A stretch of 64,000 nucleotides of DNA from Ancrocorticia sp047501485 (GTDB taxonomy: Bacteria > Actinomycetota > Actinomycetes > Actinomycetales > Actinomycetaceae), in NCBI GenBank assembly GCA_047501485.1, contig JAZDRN010000006.1:74357-138356 (forward strand), written 5' to 3'. Shown here one piece after another: positions 60,234 through 64,000 of the stretch. Made by a program: the position numbers and the translations under genes. A model generated the notes under the pieces. It worked only from the letters and a program-made list of their open reading frames with translations, was not told where the DNA came from and did no database searches. Numbering within the stretch: position 1 is the stretch's first letter; each line of letters starts with the position of its first letter.

Positions 60234-60429
60234 GACGGGCCTCTCGTCACACGTGTTTCTCCGTCGAGTAGGCAGAACGTGTATGAGTGCCCGAAGGCCG
60301 TCCCGGAGGACCCGCAATATGAGGAGAACCTGCCTCAACCTCCACTGTACGCCGGGGTCGGCGTTCACGGAACCCTCCGGTTTCCGCGTCGCCGCGCGTA
60401 CCTCTCTGTACGAGCGAGAGGAGCCGACG

Positions 60430-61275
60430 ATGGCGAACCTGAGCCAGGTAGCACAGGACGAGCGCACGGCACGAATGGCGCTGTCGATGATCGTCGAACC
60501 AGACGACGCCGTGACAGGCCGTCTCCTGGGCGAGGTGGGAGCGGTTGAGGTGCTCCGGCTCGCCGAGCGTGACGATGGCGTGCCGGGCCTCGGCACCGTT
60601 GACGCACGGGTCTGGCGCGCCCAGTTCGAGCGTCCGGACGCTCAGACACACTCCCAGCGCATCGTTGAAGCCCAGCGCATGGGTATCGGAGTGTTGATCC
60701 CTGGCGACCAAGATTGGCCGTCCGCGCTCGACGATCTTGGTGATCGGCGACCATACGTCCTGTGGACTCGTGGCGCTTCCTCGTTCCTGGCGCGACCGCT
60801 CCGCGAGTTTGTCACGATCACCGGCGCCAGGGCCGCGACCTCCTACGGCGAGCACGTGGCCGGAGAACTGGCTTCCGATCTCGCCAACGCTGAACGGATA
60901 GTGGTTTCCGGCGGCGCGTACGGCATCGAAGGAGCTGCCCATCGAGCGGCCCTGGCATCCGGTGGCGACACGATCGCGGTCATGGCGAACGGCGTTGATC
61001 GCCCCTACCCGATGGGTCACCGCGAGCTACTTGAGCGAGTGGCGGACCTCGGCCTCATGGTCAGCGAGGTTCCACCCGGTGCCGTGCCTACGCGCCACCG
61101 CTTCCTCGCTCGGGCGCGGCTGATGGCCGCGCTCTCCGCAGCAACCGTCGTAGTTGAGGCTGGCGTCCGCTCTGGATCGATGGCCGTCGCACGGCGCGCG
61201 CACGAGCTCGGCCGCGCCGTAGGTGCTGTTCCCGGTCCGGTGACCTCCGTTATCTGGGTGCTGTCAAGGCTTTAG
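60430..61275 (+). CDS. DprA-like DNA-processing protein, C-terminally truncated
   Basis: 281 residues. The DprA/Smf Rossmann core is present: VTITGARAATSYGEHVAGELAS, VVSGGAYGIEGAAHRAALASGG, VMANGVDRPYP, MVSEVPPGAVPTRHRFLARA, VVVEAGVRSGSM and GRAVGAVPGPVTS. After this last motif, where the family continues with SAGxHRL, the frame ends in VIWVLSRL. The end is probably a deletion junction near 61250. AGGAG lies 7 bases before the ATG. A mobile-element type DprA rather than the chromosomal one. Confidence 0.85.
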   Translation: MANLSQVAQDERTARMALSMIVEPDDAVTGRLLGEVGAVEVLRLAERDDGVPGLGTVDARVWRAQFERPDAQTHSQRIVEAQRMGIGVLIPGDQDWPSALDDLGDRRPYVLWTRGASSFLARPLREFVTITGARAATSYGEHVAGELASDLANAERIVVSGGAYGIEGAAHRAALASGGDTIAVMANGVDRPYPMGHRELLERVADLGLMVSEVPPGAVPTRHRFLARARLMAALSAATVVVEAGVRSGSMAVARRAHELGRAVGAVPGPVTSVIWVLSRL

Positions 61276-61412
61276 GTCGGAATTCTCCGAAAGTGATGTG
61301 TCAGTCACGTCATCGACGTAGTGGCCGACCCAGATCGAAGTCGAACCTAAGACTGCGTGGGCAGTGTCCGCGAGGACCTGCTGAGTTCAGTGTGTGCTGT
61401 ATAGTTCAGTAC

Positions 61413-61772
61413 ATGCTGACTACTTCTTCTCGTCTAGATGTGATGAACCGGTTGGGTCGGGCTTTGGCCGACCCCACCCGGTCGCGACTTCTCCTGGTAT
61501 TGCTCGAGCGTCCGGCCTACCCGGCGGAGCTAGCGAGCGACCTGGGACTGACGCGCTCGAACGTATCGAACCATTTGGCGTGCCTACGGGACTGCGGCAT
61601 CGTGGTCGCCGAGCTCGAAGGTCGCCGGACCCGCTATGAGATTGCAGATCCACATCTGGCGCAGGCGCTAGCCGCGCTGCTCGAGGTCACCCTCGCGGTG
61701 GAAGAGAACGCCCCGTGCCTCGATGCCGCTTGCTCCGTGGCCGGATGCTGCACCGCAGAGGCCAGCGCATGA
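61413..61772 (+). CDS. cmtR: ArsR-family Cd/Pb sensor, CmtR type
   Basis: 119 residues. LGRALADPTRSRLLLVLLE, LGLTRSNVSNHLACLRDCG and EGRRTRYEIADPHLAQAL closely match M. tuberculosis CmtR. Cys57 and Cys61 (CLRDC) and Cys102 (PCLDAAC) fall on exactly the three numbered cadmium ligands of CmtR. Extra cysteines follow (CSVAGCC). TATAGT at 61400-61405 lies 7 bases before the ATG, so the mRNA is probably leaderless. The stop overlaps cadD by 4 bases. Confidence 0.9.
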   Translation: MLTTSSRLDVMNRLGRALADPTRSRLLLVLLERPAYPAELASDLGLTRSNVSNHLACLRDCGIVVAELEGRRTRYEIADPHLAQALAALLEVTLAVEENAPCLDAACSVAGCCTAEASA

Positions 61773-62371
61773 TCCTGTCCTCCATCCTGCAGGCGATCGG
61801 CCTGTTCATCGCCACCAACATCGACGACATCATCGTGCTCTCCCTGTTCTTCGCTCGCGGCGCGGGACAGCGCGGCACCACCGCCCGGATCTTCGTGGGC
61901 CAGTATCTGGGGTTCGTGGGCATCCTCGGCGCGGCCGTGCTCGTCACCCTGGGCGCAGACGCGTTCCTGCCGCCGGAAGTGATCCCGTACTTCGGATTAA
62001 TCCCGCTGGTCCTAGGCCTATGGGCGGCCTGGCGAGCCTGGCGCGAACGTGACGACGATGACGATGACGATGCCAAGGTCGCTGGCAAGAACGTCGGCAT
62101 CTGGACCGTCGCCGCAGTGACTTTCGCCAACGGCGGGGACAACATCGGCGTGTACGTCCCAGTCTTCCTCGCCGTGGGACCCGCGTCCGTGGTGGCGTAC
62201 TGCATCGTCTTCCTTGTACTCGTTGCGGTCCTGGTCATGCTGGCCAAGTTTGTGGCGACCCGTCGGCCAATCGCGGAAGTCCTCGAACGCTTCGAGCACA
62301 TCCTGTTTCCCGTCGTCCTCATTGGCCTCGGCATATTCATCCTGATCAGCGGCGGAGCCTTCGGGTTCTAA
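61769..62371 (+). CDS. cadD: CadD-family cadmium resistance transporter
   Basis: 200 residues, five helices in the LysE superfamily. ILQAIGLFIATNIDDIIVLSLFFA and TFANGGDNIGVYVPVF contain the acidic NIDD and GGDN motifs of CadD. An Asp run (ERDDDDDDDAKVAG) fills the cytoplasmic loop. It exports cadmium and is controlled by the overlapping cmtR-type gene. Confidence 0.92.
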   Translation: MILSSILQAIGLFIATNIDDIIVLSLFFARGAGQRGTTARIFVGQYLGFVGILGAAVLVTLGADAFLPPEVIPYFGLIPLVLGLWAAWRAWRERDDDDDDDAKVAGKNVGIWTVAAVTFANGGDNIGVYVPVFLAVGPASVVAYCIVFLVLVAVLVMLAKFVATRRPIAEVLERFEHILFPVVLIGLGIFILISGGAFGF

Positions 62372-62587
62372 TCAACCGGACGCGACCTCAATCGGGCAAT
62401 TGCAGGGCGGCGTGCCCGCCGCCACTGAGCGACCGCAGAAGATCGCCACCGAACAACCAAAGACGACAGGGTCTGCTGAAGGTTTGATTGACTCTTGTCC
62501 GCCAGTTCTGTAGGACTGGCCGGGAGGATATGGATCATGGCCAAATACTCGGAAGAGTTCAGAAATGAATCGGCCTGACTTTCGTTC

Positions 62588-63514
62588 CTATCGGGAGCCT
62601 TGTCCGACAGGTGCCGGATTGGCTGATTCCTGGTCAGCGTAATACGCCTGTTCGACCTCGGCGGGTGTTCGCATGTCGAGCTCGCCGTGGAGGCGGGAGT
62701 TGTTCCACCACCACACCCACTCCAGGGTGGCGAGCTCGACCTGCTCGACGGTGCGCCAGGGCCCTTGCTGGCGGATCAGTTCGGTCTTGTAGAGGTTGTT
62801 CACGGCCTCGGCCATCGCGTTATCAAAGCTGTCGCCGACGGTCCCGGTTGAGGGGACAGCGCCGAGTTCGACGATCCTCTCGGTGTAGACCATCGCGGTG
62901 TAGTTCGACCCGTGGTCCGCGTGATGGATGAGTCCGTCGAGGCGCCCACCGGCGTTCCAGGCGGCCATGTCCAGGGCCTGCATCGGCAGGATCTCGGAGC
63001 GCAGCGTCGCCGCAACGTTCCAGCCGACGATGCGGCGGGAGTAGACATCGGTGACGAATGCGATGTAGGCGAACCCGGACCAGGTGGCGACGTAGGTGAC
63101 GTCGCAGACCCAGAGCCGTCGCGGCGCTGGTGCGGTGAAGCGACGGTTCACGAGATCACTCGGCAGCACTGTGGTCGTGTCGGAGCGGGTCGTGAACACG
63201 CGCTTCGACTTGCGGACACCGCGAACCCCGGCGAGGCGCATGAGGCGTTCGGTCTGGTCGCGACCGATGTCCCAGCCTTGCCGTCGCATGAGGGCGTGCA
63301 TCTTCCGGCGCCCGTAGACGCCGTAGTTCTCCGCATGCAGCCGGGCGATCTCGGGCACGAGCAGATCATCCTGCAGCTGCCGCGCGGACGGCGCGCGGCC
63401 CACCGCGGCGCGATAGCCGCGTGAGGTGAAGAATCCTCTCACCGCCGGTCGCAGGACCTGGCAGATGAGCTCGACCCCGAAACGATCTCGGTGTTCGTTG
63501 ACGAACCGGATCAT
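62588..63514 (-). CDS. IS3-family transposase OrfB (DDE integrase)
   Basis: 308 residues. N-terminal HTH_21 region (IARLHAENYGVYGRRKMHAL), then the rve catalytic core: first Asp in RLWVCDVTYVATW, second in DGLIHHADHGSNYTA, and the Glu region GDSFDNAMAEAVNNLYKTE. Its ATG overlaps the OrfA stop (ATGA). A fusion OrfAB by -1 frameshift at the T run in the OrfA end (GCATCTTTTTCGCG) is usual in this family. Confidence 0.93.
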   Translation of the reverse strand: MIRFVNEHRDRFGVELICQVLRPAVRGFFTSRGYRAAVGRAPSARQLQDDLLVPEIARLHAENYGVYGRRKMHALMRRQGWDIGRDQTERLMRLAGVRGVRKSKRVFTTRSDTTTVLPSDLVNRRFTAPAPRRLWVCDVTYVATWSGFAYIAFVTDVYSRRIVGWNVAATLRSEILPMQALDMAAWNAGGRLDGLIHHADHGSNYTAMVYTERIVELGAVPSTGTVGDSFDNAMAEAVNNLYKTELIRQQGPWRTVEQVELATLEWVWWWNNSRLHGELDMRTPAEVEQAYYADQESANPAPVGQGSR

Positions 63515-63825
63515 CTCGTCGAGGGGTGGTCGAGCTCCTTCGCGAAAAAGATGCTCGCAGCCCTGAGGATCTCGTTCGCCTTCCGCAACTCCGAGACCTC
63601 CTTCTGCAGCCGCTTGATCTCCGCCGCCGCATCCGTCGTCAACCCGGGCTTCACGCCCGCGTCGACCTCGAAACGGCGCTGCCAGAGGCGCAGTGTCTCC
63701 GGGCTCATCCCGAGCAGCCCGGCGACGTGACGGACCGCGCTCATCATGTTCGGGTGCGACGGTCGCGTCTCCGCGAGCATCCGCAACGCCCGCTCACGCA
63801 TCTCCGGCGAATACTTCCTGTTCAT
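63511..63825 (-). CDS. IS3-family transposase OrfA
   Basis: 104 residues. RKYSPEMRERALRMLAETR, a HTH (AGLLGMSPETLRLWQRRFEV) and a leucine zipper (AEIKRLQKEVSELRKANEIL). It binds the IS ends and guides OrfB. It starts 26 bases inside the right inverted repeat. Confidence 0.93.
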   Translation of the reverse strand: MNRKYSPEMRERALRMLAETRPSHPNMMSAVRHVAGLLGMSPETLRLWQRRFEVDAGVKPGLTTDAAAEIKRLQKEVSELRKANEILRAASIFFAKELDHPSTR

Positions 63826-64000
63826 CGTGTTCCATCCTTGCTTGAAGAACGGAACGAAAGTCAGGCCGATTCAAAAAGATGCTGTCGCGCTCGTCAGACA
63901 AGGCGCGACCCAGTCACAGATCTGCAAAGACCTCGGGATCTCGAAATCAGCGCTCTCGAAATGGGTGACCGATGCCGACCGAGCTGATCGTGGACTGCCC

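Larger units (their letters stand above)
62566..63873 (-). mobile_element. IS3-family insertion sequence, complete, 1308 bp
   Basis: Both ends carry a perfect 23-bp inverted repeat starting TGAATCGGCCTGACTTTCG (62566-62588 and complement 63851-63873), with the TG...CA termini of the IS3 family. It is flanked by the 3-bp duplication AAA (62563-62565, 63874-63876). It encodes OrfA and OrfB on the minus strand and looks intact. Confidence 0.95.
62537..64000 (+). pseudogene. IS3-type transposase OrfA, interrupted by a second IS
   Basis: ATG 62537 (GGGAGG 10 bases upstream) starts MAKYSEEFR and is broken after base 62565. Resuming at 63877 the frame reads KDAVALVRQGATQSQICKDL then GISKSALSKWVTDADRADRG to the window edge. 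Deleting 62566-63876 rejoins the codons exactly. The restored protein is an IS3-family OrfA with its HTH. The rest of this outer element lies beyond the window. Confidence 0.9.

Overview
This is a 64 kb piece of a high-GC actinobacterial chromosome. The left part carries the conserved block that lies close to the replication origin in many Actinobacteria: fhaA-fhaB-pstP-rodA-pbpA-pknB, then pabA, a class E sortase, crgA, a rhomboid protease and a cyclophilin. The family cannot be fixed from the sequence. A kinase block with a single Ser/Thr kinase (no pknA) and compact FHA proteins would suit an Actinomycetaceae-like member of the Actinomycetia.

Layout. 1-2.1 kb: the start of a membrane protein running off the left edge, and an amidohydrolase. 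2.3-5.5 kb: a decayed integrated element next to a tRNA-Leu(CAG) gene. It has a degenerate second copy of the tRNA 3' end, a lipoprotein, a small membrane gene with an early stop, an AbiEi antitoxin with a truncated AbiEii toxin, and a serine recombinase wreck. 6.3-20.8 kb: the cell-wall growth and division block. It is interrupted at 17.2-18.2 kb by about 1 kb without an intact gene, which holds a broken repeat-protein gene and a dense cluster of DnaA-box-like 9-mers. 20.8-28.4 kb: an M20 amidohydrolase with a DUF3100 membrane protein; a Crp/Fnr regulator, an HMA metal-binding protein and a P-type ATPase with an unusual CPG motif; and a YeiH-family transporter. 28.6-30.8 kb: a His-rich CopB-type copper ATPase.

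30.9-45.6 kb holds two sets of polyol-phosphate genes. The first is a leftward operon: FAD-linked oxidase, GlpD-like oxidase, glycerol-1-phosphate-dehydrogenase-like protein, FGGY kinase with an in-frame amber codon, and a YhfZ-type regulator. The second is a rightward pair of FGGY kinase and another glycerol-1-phosphate-dehydrogenase-like protein. Between them lie a HAD phosphatase, an FMN reductase, a baeRF-type protein and a MerR regulator. The repeated pairing suggests an uncharacterised polyol or polyol-phosphate pathway.

45.6-59.1 kb is a mixed accessory region: OsmC protein, GH114-like lipoprotein, short-chain dehydrogenase, riboflavin synthase under an FMN riboswitch, NCS1 permease, an orphan iron box, thioredoxin-like protein, amidase, aldo/keto reductase, a divergent MarR/NAD-binding pair and several unknown small proteins. 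59.2-64 kb looks horizontally acquired: an HTH protein, a small membrane protein and a truncated DprA of the kind found on actinobacterial mobile elements, a CmtR-CadD cadmium module, and an intact IS3-family element nested inside another IS3-type gene with a 3-bp target duplication.

Four dispersed intergenic repeats of 74-76 bp with related ends (15.0, 28.4, 30.8 and 58.1 kb) form a small repeat family of this genome.
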